DNA of 64,000 nucleotides from Serripes groenlandicus (GCA_031761405.1 JASEVX010000001.1:26388261-26452260), one strand, 5' to 3'; shown: positions 25,801 through 36,640, counted from the stretch's first letter. Notes: a model not told the origin generated them from the sequence alone. Made by a program: numbers and translations.

Positions 25801-28800
25801 TGGTATAATGATTTCTTAGCCCGTATCCGATTGCATTCATCCCACTTGTATCGTCACAATTGATTTTTATTTCACTTTTCCAAATCTTTGGAGCAAGTTC
25901 TACCCTATAGCGTTGGATAAATTGCGAACTATTTGATTGTTTGTTTGGTGTTTTACGCCACTTTCAACAATTTTTTTCAGTTATGTCACTGCATTTCCTG
26001 GTTAAGTTACCAGTACTACTGGTCTATTTACCCTGACACCAGCCAGTCAGTCATAATGCTAACCCCGCCACCCTGAGCGCGAAGGAGGGCAGCAATTACT
26101 ACTATTTTTAAAGTCCTTGGTATGACCCGACCGGGAATCGAACACGCGACATCCCGTACTCGAGGCGGACGCTCTTCTACTACACCACCGAGGCGGTCGC
26201 GAACGATTTGAAGAAAGGTAATGGTGCACGAATGTCCATGCCGATGTTGGGTCGGAAATGCAATTGTATGTCGTGCATTACGTCGTATGTTAATGAAATT
26301 CAAAGTCGTGCATTACGCCGTATGTAAATGTAATTTAAAGTCGTGCATTACGCCGTATGTAAATGTAATTTAAAGTCGTGCATTACGCCTTGTATACAGT
26401 CGAGCATTACGCCGTATGTGAATGTGATTTGAAGTTGTACATTAAGTCGTATTTAAATGCAATATTAGGTCGTGCATTACGCCGTGTGTAAATGTAATTT
26501 TTAAGTCGTGCATTACGCCGTGTATAAAGTCGAGCATTACGCCGTATGTAACTGGAATTTAAAGTCGTGCAATTTGCTGTATGTAAAAGAAATTCAAAGT
26601 CGTGCATTACGCTGTATGTAAATGTAATTTAAAGTCGTGCATTTTGCTGTATGGAAATGTAATTTAAAGTCGTGCATTTTGCTTCATGGAAATGTAATTT
26701 AAAGTCGTACATTTTGTTGTATGGAAATGCAATTCAAAGTCGTGCATTACGCCGTATGTAAATGTAATTTAAAGTCGTGCAGTACGCCGTATGTAAATGT
26801 AATTTAAAGTCGTGCAATTTGCTGTATGGAAATGTAATTTAAAGTCGTGCATTTTGCTGTATGGAAATGTAATTTAAAGTCGTGCATTTTGCTGTATGGA
26901 AATGAAATTAAAAGTCGTACGTTACTCCGTGTATAAAGTCGAGCTTTACGACGCTCAAAAAGGTGTGTACATTGCATCGTTCGGAATTATGAGTGAAAGT
27001 TGATCATTACGCCATATAATAATATAATTCAAAGTGGTGCATCACGCCGTACGGAAAATATAGTTTATGTCGTGCCATACGGTCATGTTTGCAATATAAT
27101 ACGCCTTACACAAATTATGTTTAAGCTCGTGCATTATACCGTACGGAAATGTAATTCAAAGTCGTGCATAAAAACGTATGTAAATGTAAATTTTAAAGAT
27201 AGGTACGTAACACAATACGAACATGTAATTTAAAGTCGCACGTTACGACGAATGGGTACGTAATAAAAAGTCCTGCATTACGGCTTACGGAAATGTTGTT
27301 TTAAGTCGTACATTACGCCAGTACGGAAATGTTATTCAAAGTCGTGGATTACGCCGAACGGAAATGTAATTTAATGTGGTGCATGTTCCCATTCGGAATA
27401 GTTATTTGAAGTCGTGGATGACGAAATGTATTTGAAAGTCGTGCATTATGCCCTACGGAAATGTAATTGAACGTCTTACATTACACCCTTCGGAATTGTT
27501 AATAAAAGTCGTGCATTGCCCTGTACGGAAACGTTGTTAAAAGTCGTGCATTACTCTGTACGATAAAATTGTAAACAAATCTTGCATTACACCCTACGGA
27601 ATTGTTATTAAAAGTCGTGCATTACGCTGTACGGAATTGTTATTAAAAGTCGTGCATTTCGCCGTACGGAATTGTTATTAAAAGTCGTGCATTACTCTGT
27701 ACGGAAATGTTAAAAGTCCGCGTGCATTACGCTGTACGGAAATGTTGTTAAAAGTCTTGCATCACACCCAACGGAATTGTTATTAAAAGTCGTGTATTAC
27801 GCTGTACGGAAAAGTTGTTAAAAATCGTGCATTACGCTGTACGGAAATGTTGTTAAAACTCGTGCAATACGCCGCACGGAAATGTTGTTAAAAGTCATAT
27901 ATTACTCTGTACGGAAATGTTAACAAAAGTCGTGCATTATACCCTACGGAAATGTTGTTAAAAGTCATGCATTACGCTGTACTGAAATGTTATAAAAAGT
28001 CGTGCATTACGCTGTACGGAATTGTTATAAAAAGTCGTGCATTACGCTGTACGGAAATGTTGTTAAAGGTCGTGCATTATGCTGTACGGAAATGTTATTA
28101 AAGGTCGTGCATTACGCTGTACGGATATGTTGTTAAAAATTGTGCATAACAACCTACGGAAATGTTATTAAAAGTCGTGCATTACGCTGTACGGAATGTT
28201 ATTAAAAGTTGTGCATTACACCCTACGGAAATGTAATTAAAAGTCGTGCATTACGCTGTACGGAAATGTTATTAAAAGATGTGCATTACACCCTACGGAA
28301 ATGTTATTAAAACTCGTGCATTACGCTGTACGAAAAGGTTATTAAAAGTCGTGCATTACGCTGTACGGAAATGTTGTTAAACGTTGTGCATTACATCCTA
28401 CGGAAACGTTGTTAAAAGTCGTGCATTACGCTGTACGGCAATGTTATTAAAAGTCGTGCATTACGCTGTACGGAAATGTTGTTAAAGTTGTGCATTACAC
28501 CCTACAGAAATGTTATTAAAAGTTGTCCATTACGCTGTACGGAAATGTTGTTAAAAGTCGTGCCTTACGCTGTACGGAAATGTTGTTAAAAGTTGTGCAT
28601 ACACCCTACATAATTGTTATTAAAAGTCGTGCATTACGCTGTACGGAATTGTTATTAAAAGTCGAGCATTACGCTGTACGGAAATGTTGTTAAAAGTCGT
28701 GCATTACGCTGTACGGGAATGTTGTCAAAAGTCGGCCATTACGCTGTACGGAAATGTTGTTAAAAGTCGTGCATTACTCTGTACGGAAACGTTATTAAAA

Positions 28801-31800
28801 GGCGTGGATTACGCTGTACGAAAATGTTGTTTAAAGACGTGCCTTACGCTGTACGGAAATGTCATTAACAGTCGTGTATTACGCGGTACGGAAATGTAAT
28901 TTGAAAGTTGTGCATAACACCCTACGGAAATCCTTTTAATATTCGAGGATTAAGATGTACGGAAATTCTGTTAAAAGTCGTGCATTACGCTATAAGGAAG
29001 TGTTGTTAAATGTCGAGCATTACGCTTTACGGAAATGATGTTATAATTCGTGGATTACGGTACGGAAATATTATTAAAAGTCGTGGATTACGCCGCACCG
29101 AAATCTTGTTAAAAGTCATGCACTTTTTCGTACAGAAATAATGTCAATAGTTTATCAATACGTCGCTCGAGAACTTTGTTTTTAAAGTCGTGCATTACGC
29201 CCTATTGAATTACCCGCGCTTTTTTTTACAATTAACGTAAGACATTTAAAATTACCTTCATCTTAATATTACAAAATAACGTAAAGTTGTGAATACTAGT
29301 GCCTAGAACTCTTCGAATCAGGGACGAGTTAATAATCGTAAATGTATCATAACTAAGTGTTTTTAAACAATCGCAACCGTATTATTTTCGATGCATTTAC
29401 ATTAAGTTTACTAAAAAATCACTTGTCCTCTCATGCGAAATCTGATAGTATAGTCGCCGGCTTCTACCGGCGAATAAAAAACATTGTAAAAAAAGGAGAA
29501 ATTGCTCATTATCAGCAATTTCTCCTTGTGTTACAATGTTTTCAAAAGTTGTCTGCTGCAGAAGTGTCAAATTGCGCCTACGTGAGGGTAAGGGTTTATA
29601 GCATTTATACGATGCAACTGCATTGTCATATACACTGTATTGAATCATCAACGATAGGTGAAGTTTAAATTTATCCATCATGACCACTGGACATTTTCTT
29701 GGGTTGCTATGGAATAGGTAGGCGATGGGTTCATAACCGGTTTTCGTAACTGCTAGGGTTATCAAGAAGTAAAGCTCTAAACCGTAACAGACACTAACTC
29801 GTCAACTACCTGTTATAACCCTTTCCCACAGTCAGCAAACCTGCAGCAGACTACTTTGAAATCATCTAGGCAAAGGTATGACAATTTACTATAAATGAAA
29901 GTATAATTATTGTAGATTCAACAAAGTGATACAGTTCATGTAGCGGCCATTTTTGGCATATCCAAACGTCCGTTTACTGTTGTAGATCCAACATCGTGAT
30001 ATAGTACATGTAGCGGATCCAAACCTCCGTCTACTGTTATAGATTCAACACAGTGATAAAGTACATGTAGCGGCCATGTTGGGCATATCCAAACCTCCGT
30101 TTCATGTTGTGTTCAACACAGTGATATAGTTCATGTAGCGGCCATGTTGGGCATATCCAAACCCCCGTGTCATGTTGTAGATTCAACACAGTGATATAGT
30201 TCATGTAGCGGCCATGTTAAGCATATCCAAACCTCCGTATCATGTTGTATTCAACACAGGGATATAGTTCATGTAGCGGCCATGTTGGGCATATCCAAAG
30301 CTCCGTCTACTGTTGTAGATACAACACAGTGATATAGTTCATGTAGCGGCCATGTTGGGCATATGCATATCTCCGTCTACTGTTGTAGATTCAACACAGT
30401 GATATAGTACATGTAGCGGCCATGTTGGGCATATGCATATCTCCGTCTACTGTTGTAGATTCAACACAGTGATATAGTTCATGTAGCGGCCATGTTGGGC
30501 ATATCCAAAGCTCCGTCTACTCTTGTAGATTCAACACAGTGATATAGTTCATGTAGCGGCCATGTTGGGCATATGCATATCTCCGTCTACTGTTGTAGAT
30601 TCAACACAATGATAAAGTACATGTAGCGGCCATCTTGGGCATATCCAAACCTCCGTTTACTGTTGTAGATTCAACACAGTGATATAGTACATGGGTACTG
30701 CCCTTTTCCCTGCAAAGGCCCTGTTAACTCTATTAACTAAAATGACAATACGTTCATATGTAAAAGCAAGGCTATCTTGCACCATTGCCAAGGTTCGAGT
30801 TAAAATATATGACCCCGTGACCCGTTTCACAATATCATAATGTTATTCTGAGTGCGTGTAACATATGCCGTGCTACTTTGACTTGTATATATCGTATACT
30901 GCCCTGTTTCGGTGACGTACCCAAATCGGTGATCTTTTTTACTTTGCATTTAATTTTTAATTTGAAGAGTTCTATGGCATCATTGGTTGTTGTGGTCTCA
31001 AGCGTAAACATATTGCTGTCAATAACTTTTAAATCTTATGTAAATATGATTAAAATACATAAATGCAGAGTATTTTGAATAACCGAGTAAAAATTATTGT
31101 TAGAATTCTTGTTACCAATTTTCTCCTATCTGATAAGCTCCACCAACAAGTTTCTTTTCAAAACTCATTTTATTTACTGAATGCTGCACTTCATGTCTTT
31201 TGTAACACAATAATGTAATTTGGATTGGTCACAACCCTTTAATCATGTGCATGGTGTACCATTAAGTGCTAACACCATCTTGCCTTTAAATTTAGTACAA
31301 ACGTTAGAAATTCAGCCTGTTGAAAGAAAATAGTTCATTTCATTTGTTTTTACTCACGCTCAAAGTATGACATCATTTCTTTCAATTATGGACACATCTG
31401 AAGGCATGACAGGGTTTTCCTTTCTGTCAGGTAGGAGGTTAAAGGCCTAGGGCTTAAGACAGATTATGTCCTGTGAATATTAGTTAAATATATAACAGTT
31501 TGGAGTTACATTGCTCATATGTTTTTGTATTTACTATAAATAACTAGAAATCAGGGTGCACTGATTCTGGAAATATTTTCATTGTTTGACAAAAAATAGT
31601 TCATAGAAATGGATGCTCTCCCTGTCCAAACCTTACAATACAATGTATTTTTTTTTTTATATGAATTGAAGGCAAATAAGTTGAATTTCAGGACAATTGG
31701 CTGTAATTGAGTGTGTTTACTACATTCAGTGCAATATATAGATTAAGGTCACTGAAACTGAGCAGTCGAGGATATACCACATGGGGTTACAGCGTTGGGA

Positions 31801-34028
31801 TAAATTACAAAATAATTGAACGACACCACCAAAGATAAATTACATATGTGGTCTAGATTGTTTGCAAATATTGTTTTAAAGTTGTCAGCACGCGTTTCAA
31901 AGAAATTGTTTTTCTTGTTAAAATAGCATGTAGATTCTCAAATATTCTAACAACATCACTCATTTGTTTTACTTCAGGGTCTAAAATCTCATGGAATTGA
32001 TTTATAATTTACGACCAGGACATTTTTTAGATGGCATTCCAAGATTCTCTGCGGTTTAGTGAGTGTATTGAATAATTGAGCAACCTGGATTGATTTATAT
32101 GATCACACTTTTATGCTGATTGTATTACCTGATAGCATTGACCTGGTCCCGACTTTTGTGCAAATAATGACAATGATGAACAATCATCCATTTTCAAAAA
32201 CAAATAAACATATTTTAATTGTTCGTTGTTTTCGTAAATCAAATAACAATGACAAATACGTAAATATATTTTTAGCGAAATTCTAATACTACATATATAG
32301 ATGCTCAGAGGTCAGAATCAGGCCCAATTCCACCAACCTTACTAAGCACTAAGTACTACATATACTTAAGCGCAGCTTTCATCATTCTAATCAAAATGCC
32401 AACAATGTTTATAAACTTGTTAGTCAGTAAGGTAACTATTTATGTCAACTTACTCATTTACTTAAATACATTCCACCTTTCATGTTTTACAAAATATAAG
32501 GGAATCAAACATGATGAAATATACGTTTAGGTATTTAAGCGCTAAGTATTGTTGGTGGAATTGGAGCGGAATAACCTCTTCATTTTTCAATGCAACTAAG
32601 ACCCCTTTAATAGCCGATTTGTTCAAACCCTTTTTTTCAAATCAGACCTCTTTATTTTTCAATGCAACTAAGACTCCTTTTGTAGACGATTTGTTCAAAC
32701 CTATTACTGTCATATCAGACCTCTTCATTTTTCAATGCAACTATATATATAAGACCCCTTTTGTTCAAACCTATTATTTTCATATCAGAACTCTTGATGT
32801 AGGGGTACATCGTCTTAGGTCCTTGTTTGACCTTCAAACCATAATTGCGCTCATGCTTAGGAAAAGGTACAAGTTTGCCTTTGTGAACAATGTATATCTA
32901 GATCAGCATGTGCATCCGCACAGTTTGATCACGATTTACACTGGTCACATATCACTTTCACAAACTTGTTAGAATATGCTGTCAACTTGTGTAGGTTGTG
33001 ATACAGCCGAGCAGATAGACAGGCTGATCTGAAACGTCACTGATCAGAAATGCCAACTTGTACATGTTCGCAACATAATCGTCTCACACAATTGGGTGCA
33101 ACTGTGTATCAAAAGAGATAGTGTTGGTCAAAGACATGTTCACTCAGTCGTTTATATACTTACTTCTGCATTTTCATTTCAGAATTATTTACAGTGTGTA
33201 CAACTTCAGTGCCCAATGTTTCAAATACGTTTGGCTGACATCCAGTGCGGGTATGAATCTGCAGTACTTTTGATAGACGGTATATATGTCCAGCTGAACC
33301 TGACGACGACCCAAACCATTGACATTTCATTTATTAACAACTTGACAGAGGCTAGTCTCTATTCGATGTTTCAACGTTTCAGTCCATGGAAAAGATGCTG
33401 GGAAATTTCAAGAATTGGTTTGCGTATTGAGACAAACAAAACAGAGTTCGTTGTACATGTAGGCTGCAAAGCTGAACAATTCGAACTTAAAAATGTCAAC
33501 AGGGGCCTCAAGAAACGTTTAAGTAAACAATGGGTCGTACCTTTCACCAATAGAATCCAGTTTAAACAACAATTGGACAAACATGGAGATACAATATATT
33601 TGACCGAGTATGTATCTGATTTTAAAAATCGGATATTTTCTCCACGATGGACGACCTATACAAATCGCAGCTCGGCCCAATTCGAGAACGTCTTGTGGAA
33701 ACAACTTTACTGGATTCACTCCAGAGTCCGTTATATCTTAACAATTAACAAGCTCTTTTTCTGTCATCAAATCGAACTTCGATACAGTGAATATGAAATC
33801 CGCTTTAACATTTTATATTTCAAAAATATGAGTAGACACCTGTATCCGGGCGAATATTCACTGTTTCACGATGAACTCGGATCACAGAGAGTCCTAGTAT
33901 GTCTGGATAATTCTGGCTACATTAAAGCCGGTTCTGGTACCAGGGCAATGTATTCTCGGTTCTTGGTTATGGTCGTTGCTTGTCTTGAAATGTTGGCAAC
34001 ACTGGCACATCGTATTTTGGTTGAGTAG
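13790..34028 (+). CDS. Secreted or surface protein with Ser/Thr stalk, Cys motif and receptor-like ectodomain, four exons
   Basis: Join 13790-13874, 20172-20729, 24979-25802 and 33183-34028: 2313 nt, 770 residues, phases 1, 1, 0. Residues 1 to about 21 form a signal peptide. Residues 29-187 are Ser/Thr-rich with 14-residue sequon repeats (74-129). A cysteine cluster CC-x2-C-x-C-x3-C-x5-CC follows (212-229), somatomedin-B-like in spacing. Exon 4 opens with CVQLQCP and carries several sequons. The chain ends in a hydrophobic segment (about 748-767) with almost no tail. The layout resembles the ectodomain of Mth-like/adhesion receptors expanded in molluscs, but no seven-helix exons appear here. 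The end could instead be a GPI signal (small residues AGSG before the hydrophobic stretch), or a donor near 34019 could lead to exons outside the window. The exon 3 donor GTATAA is weak; read without it, the frame stops at 25808. The function is not known to me. Confidence 0.7.
13881..13961 (+). pseudogene. Reverse transcriptase remnant in intron 1
   Basis: Reads GRFYCIFIDFEKGFDSIN, matching the catalytic-aspartate region of LINE reverse transcriptases (compare SLYCCFIDLQKCFDSI in the LINE at 43.9-49 kb). The frame stops soon after. The remnant starts within a few bases of the exon 1 donor. Confidence 0.7.
14690..17556. mobile_element. Foldback element with inverted repeats of about 430-450 bp
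   Basis: The left arm (about 14690-15142) and right arm (about 17096-17556) are inverted copies over nearly their whole length. Paired blocks are GACAATGACAGTGTTGTTAA with its complement, ATTTTAACAGTAATT, ATTCGCCCGAGA, TCTACCATTT, AATCTATCGTG and CAGGGTTATTAAAATGAA. The interior of about 1.95 kb has no transposase-like frame. A third, diverged piece of the arm is at 16081-16400. The element lies in intron 1 of the receptor-like gene. Confidence 0.8.
16444..16539 (+). repeat. Perfect 48-bp direct duplication
   Basis: Two identical adjacent copies (16444-16491, 16492-16539) beginning CGTAAGGTAATAACTG and ending TAAATAAACC, inside the foldback element. Confidence 0.9.
17640..18780 (+). pseudogene. 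LINE ORF2 C-terminal relic, interrupted by a SINE tail
   Basis: Broken frames read FESVVKPIT, then after the insert YGSQIWGY and IERVQIRFCKKVCNFSEN, then TPKSITYKGFKSALSPELYL and ALSNFRC, all typical of the region after the reverse transcriptase. Several stops and frame changes. The SINE tail (17868-17967) splits it after KPIT. Confidence 0.7.
17868..17967 (+). mobile_element. SINE tail fragment
   Basis: TTTACCCAGGGATCATGAA... GTTGAAAGCGGCGTAAAACC then AAATAAATAAATAAAT. Nearly the same piece is at 51388-51475, so both are 5'-truncated copies of one subfamily. Confidence 0.7.
18853..19023. mobile_element. Near-perfect palindromic MITE
   Basis: Starts GGAATATTACGTTGCGGGAG and ends with its exact complement. 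The inner arms also pair (TTGCACGAC with GTCGTGCAA, GTAGCGTGG with CCACGCTAC, ATATCTTAC with GTAAGATAT) around a short loop, so almost the whole 171 bp folds back. Confidence 0.88.
19560..20121 (+). pseudogene. Second LINE 3' relic with CTTGTAT-type tail
   Basis: Broken frames read NPELYSNSF, RLYSNFRCSNHDLMIE, an inserted GAGAGAGAGA tract, then FCPLCF and IIEDEFHFFYECELC, the C-terminal zinc-knuckle region. The 3' end has AATAAATACCTTGTATCTTGTAT, a repeated-tail signature of some LINE families. Confidence 0.75.
20172..20729 (+). CDS. Receptor-like gene exon 2 (Ser/Thr stalk)
   Basis: Acceptor GGTATTTCAG ends at 20171; donor AGTA|GTAAGT at 20730. It encodes residues 29-214. It opens with a short duplicated motif (ISADDxT twice), then four 14-residue repeats, then a Thr-rich stretch and the first cysteines (LCPGINVCG, NNCC). 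A relic LINE ends only about 50 bp before the acceptor. Confidence 0.75.
20306..20473 (+). repeat. Four 42-bp coding repeats in the stalk
   Basis: Each encodes 14 residues of the pattern xxSxxNxTxSPKxx, so each copy supplies one N-glycosylation sequon (NAT, NST, NST, NST) and one SPK. The arrangement is mucin-like and typical of an extended extracellular stalk. Confidence 0.8.
22261..22428. mobile_element. piggyBac-like MITE flanked by TTAA
   Basis: Terminal inverted repeats CCCTTTCCCACATAC and GTATGTGGGAAAGGG, directly flanked on both sides by TTAA (22257-22260, 22429-22432). TTAA target duplication with CCC..GGG ends is the hallmark of the piggyBac superfamily. 168 bp, noncoding. Half copies or relatives end near 29820, 36220, 39605 and 62310. 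Confidence 0.75.
22975..23215 (+). repeat. Dispersed repeat, inverted relative at 62550-62890
   Basis: Shares the order of blocks (CATCTTAACC, CATGATGAGG, CAGGCCTGTATCTCAAAT, AAGGTCACTC, TTGATAGGACTGACTTCTCC) with the complement of 62550-62890. No coding signal. The rest of intron 2 (20730-24978) outside this and the MITE shows nothing I can name. Confidence 0.55.
24979..25802 (+). CDS. Receptor-like gene exon 3 (Cys motif and ectodomain)
   Basis: Acceptor TGTCTTTTCAG ends at 24978. The first two bases complete an Asn codon, giving NCSCESSCIERQNCCYD. The open frame runs 274 codons with paired cysteines, then reaches CYRPESHV at a possible donor GTG|GTATAA (25803). If that donor is not used, the chain ends three bases on at TAA 25806-25808. 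Confidence 0.8.
25934..26207 (-). mobile_element. tRNA-derived SINE, near full length
   Basis: On the minus strand the head reads TGGTGTAGTAGAAGAGCG (A box) and GTGTTCGATTCCCGGTC (B box), then a body with GACTGACTGGCTGGTGTCA, then a tail with GTTGAAAGTGGCGTAAAAC. It starts about 130 bases after exon 3 of the receptor-like gene. Confidence 0.8.
26270..29205 (+). repeat. Satellite array of about 84 units of 35 bp
   Basis: The unit is close to AAAGTCGTGCATTACGCTGT plus ACGGAAATGTTATTA. Two subfamilies occur: 26270 to about 27240 with TATGTAAATGTAATTTAAAGT-type units, and about 27240-29205 with TACGGAAATGTTGTTAAAAGT-type units. Variant units with ACACCCTACGG recur every two to three monomers in 28150-28620. 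It lies in intron 3 of the receptor-like gene. Repeats abut without spacers, so it is not a CRISPR array. Confidence 0.93.
29477..29543. repeat. Stem-loop with arms of about 30 bp
   Basis: Left arm 29477-29506 and right arm 29514-29543 pair at about 27 of 30 positions (GGAGAAATTGCT against AGCAATTTCTCC) with a 7-base loop. The right side continues TTTTCAAAAGTTGTCTGCTG, a motif also present in the piggyBac-like MITE family, so it is probably a rearranged member of that family. Confidence 0.75.
29900..30695 (+). repeat. Minisatellite of about 11-12 units of 70 bp
   Basis: The unit contains TGTTGTAGATTCAACACAGT, GATATAGTTCATGTAGCGGC and CATGTTGGGCATATCCAAAC, ending CTCCGTCTAC. TGTTGTAGATTCAACA in each unit is close to palindromic. 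Some units have GCATATCTCC instead of CCAAACCTCC. From 30700 to 32570 I see no feature. Confidence 0.92.
32573..32790 (+). repeat. Three units of about 70 bp
   Basis: Repeated ACCTCTTCATTTTTCAATGC and TTTGTTCAAACC blocks in intron 3, about 400 bp before exon 4. An open frame of 153 codons across it is a by-product of the repeat. Confidence 0.75.
33183..34028 (+). CDS. Receptor-like gene exon 4 (ectodomain and hydrophobic C-terminus)
   Basis: Acceptor TTTTCATTTCAG ends at 33182 and the frame stays open 281 codons to TAG. It begins NYLQCVQLQCP. It has at least five sequons (NLT twice, NKT, NRS, NMS), so the region is probably extracellular. It ends with about 20 hydrophobic residues and ILVE. 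Assignment to the gene at 13790 rests on matching phase 0, strand and domain order. The alternative is a separate gene whose earlier exons I missed. Confidence 0.6.
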   Translation, partial: NYLQCVQLQCPMFQIRLADIQCGYESAVLLIDGIYVQLNLTTTQTIDISFINNLTEASLYSMFQRFSPWKRCWEISRIGLRIETNKTEFVVHVGCKAEQFELKNVNRGLKKRLSKQWVVPFTNRIQFKQQLDKHGDTIYLTEYVSDFKNRIFSPRWTTYTNRSSAQFENVLWKQLYWIHSRVRYILTINKLFFCHQIELRYSEYEIRFNILYFKNMSRHLYPGEYSLFHDELGSQRVLVCLDNSGYIKAGSGTRAMYSRFLVMVVACLEMLATLAHRILVE

Positions 34029-34239
34029 AATAACGTCCAACAAAATATGTTGCAAGAAAAACAATGATAAATTGCATTGAAGAAGTAAAGGAGTGACATG
34101 TGTCTGAAAGTACGGGCTCTCACATATTCACTTTTGTTCTTTTTATACTCTTTTATTGATAGCAATTCCATAATTAGCGAAAAGTTCTATATTTCAGCTG
34201 ATTTCAAATTCAACAATGTGTTATCCCTTTTAATCACAT

Positions 34240-34650
34240 AAATTCTCTCTATGAGTGTCAAAATGACATTACATAAATATCATATGACACTACACAAAAA
34301 TCATATGACACTACTAGTTTGGTTTCCTGTCTTACGCTCAAGTCTTTGTTACAACGCGGAAACCAAGCTATGAAAATGACGTCACGTCAGCGGATTGACG
34401 TCATAACGTTAGTCACGTTGGCGCCAAAAGCCGGTAAATTGCATGTAAAAATATGGTAAACGTTTTAGAAATACGCCCCATACATTGTAAATGACCCTAT
34501 GTGATAAAAAGAATATCTCATTCGTGTTTATTTGTTATACCTTTTAATAAACTCGTTAACTAAGCTGAATATGACGCTCGCCAATGCTCGCGGCATATCA
34601 TCTTAATAATCTCGTTTAATAAAAGTGATAATAAATAAACACTTATGAAA
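34240..34650 (+). mobile_element. Dispersed palindrome-ended element, copy 2
   Basis: Homologous to 6628-6960 in the same order, with an extra segment (ACGCTCGCCAATGCTCGCGG) in the hairpin part. Ends AAGTGATAATAAATAAACAC. It begins about 210 bases after the stop of the receptor-like gene. The stretch 34650-35430 shows nothing further. Confidence 0.7.
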
Positions 34651-35430
34651 TATCCTCTATTTAAGAAATTCAGACAATTTCATAATTAGATAAGATCTAA
34701 AAGTTCAGTCTCGTCACAAAGTTGAACGCCGATCTTCACTGTTCGAAAAGTGTTTGACAGGGGAAAAAGCCGATCTTAGAAATAAAATTTCCCGCCCTTC
34801 CGCCACTAGCTGTTATGTTCTTTTTTAAATTCTCTTTTTCATTTTCATGTTGTTTTCATGTTTTTGTAAATAGTTCATTTATGCCATTGCCTATTTTGTA
34901 AATAGCTCAAATATGTCTTTGTAAATAGTTTTGTAATCGTATGTGATTGTAAAAATTGTATTTATATTGCAAGTGCATTTTTGTGGAAATATCAGAAATG
35001 GATAAGATTATTCAATTTGATGATTAAATGTATTTATCAATTTCCAATTATTGTTATTAATGTTAAAGACTTTTCACCCACCAAAACTATTTCCGCTTCA
35101 CGTAACGCACGTCTTATTTAGACCAGGATTATGCACAATTCGTGCAGTTTTATTTCCAATATTCATAAAATATGTGCATAAATTACTTATGCAAATTTCC
35201 GGGTTGAGTATTCATGATATTCGAAAGCGGACAAATATATCGGCTGGATATATCCTGTAGAGACCATAGGTGAAGAGATGGAAGTCATATGGTTGCGCAT
35301 AGAGTGATATGCACTTTTGGTTAATTCGACATCTGGGTAAATGTCGGGGTTTAACGGAGACGACACTAAATTGACGTATACAATGATGCCATTGTTGGAT
35401 GTTGGAAATGTAAGTTTTCTTTAATGTCTG

Positions 35431-35594
35431 GCTCCAAAACTAGAAAAGTTTGATATGTGTCAGAATTTGTGCTCATGGATCTGATTGGTCAGAAGCAAAT
35501 TCGTTCTCCACATTGACCAATCCGAAGCCTTATTTGGAGCATGCAGTTCACTTCTGAGCACCGAGAACGTTTTCGGAGTTTTATAGTTTTGGAA
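35431..35594. mobile_element. Palindromic MITE
   Basis: CTCCAAAACTAGAAAAGTTTG pairs with the right end CGGAGTTTTATAGTTTTGGA, GTGCTCA with TGAGCAC, and GATTGGTCA with TGACCAATC, folding over about 164 bp. Noncoding. From 35600 to 36640 I see only a piggyBac-like half end near 36220. Confidence 0.65.
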
Positions 35595-36640
35595 GTAAAT
35601 ATCAAATAGTGTGTAAGTTATAGAGCCTTGTTACGCTTAATTCAATGTTACACAACGCAATGAGAAGTATTACAGACACACGAAAAAACATGCCAGATGC
35701 ACAATAAGACATAACATTATAACAGGTCGGTGAAGGGTTTGGAAAAGATACAAGTTGACATTTTTGATCAGTATAAATCCAGATCAGTTTATGCATCTAC
35801 TCTGTCTGATCAAGATCTACAATGTTTAATATATCTATAGGTACTACCTATTTACGAAAAAACGCAAGATAATTATAAACAAGAATTAAAGAGCATACTT
35901 TGGCCATAAAAAAGGATTTATAAGTAATTGACTAGACAATAATAATGTTAATGTCATGTTTCTTGCATTATCAAAACATATTTGGAATTCGTATTGCTGT
36001 CGTCTATCATTACGAACAGAAAATAATAAAGTAAAGACTTTCAGAAAATCAAGGAATACATTTATAATGAACGAGCTTAAAACATGAGGGCCAAGATGAT
36101 CCTGCAGTATGGTAAAGAAGCAAATAGATCAGGCCCCTTCTGATGCTAATTGGCGACTACCTTTTTCAATCTGTCAATATGACTGGAACAAATTATGTAA
36201 GGGGTCATATTTCTGCTAAACCCTTTCCCTATTAGAGACGGTTTCTGAGGCCTTTGCAACAGACGATTTAGGAAAAGATTGTCGCCAAAAGAACAATTGC
36301 TCCGCATGAGAAAGTTATCCTTTTGCCACAATGTTTGATAAATAATTAAACTTTGATTGAGTGAGTCAATAGCTAATGTATAGGAATTTGGGGTATTTAA
36401 TGTTGATACCACTTTCTTTGCGGAAAAGGACGTCGCTCCATTGACGTTACGCCAAGATGAAGTGTTACGGAAATGACGTCACGTCCTTCTTTGGCTATGA
36501 TACAGTCAAAATTTAGGTTCGGGCGTAGAAGGCTAATGCTGTCGTTTTTTGGCGAACGGGAAAACATATTTCTTACAGAGTTCTATTTATGTTTAACTTT
36601 TCGTACAAATGTTAATTCCCACAGCACTTTAATGATCTTA

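Noticed and set aside
26270..29205. Possible CRISPR array (short regular repeats)
   Set aside because: Units abut directly with graded variation and no unique spacers, and the host is eukaryotic. It is a satellite.
29357..29765. Overlapping frames of 103 and 122 codons on opposite strands
   Set aside because: They cover a hairpin and MITE-like sequence; mirrored frames over an inverted repeat are expected by chance.
32511..32972. 153-codon + strand frame
   Set aside because: Its repeated FFNATKTP segments come from a three-unit tandem repeat and the rest has no coding character. It lies in an intron of the receptor-like gene.
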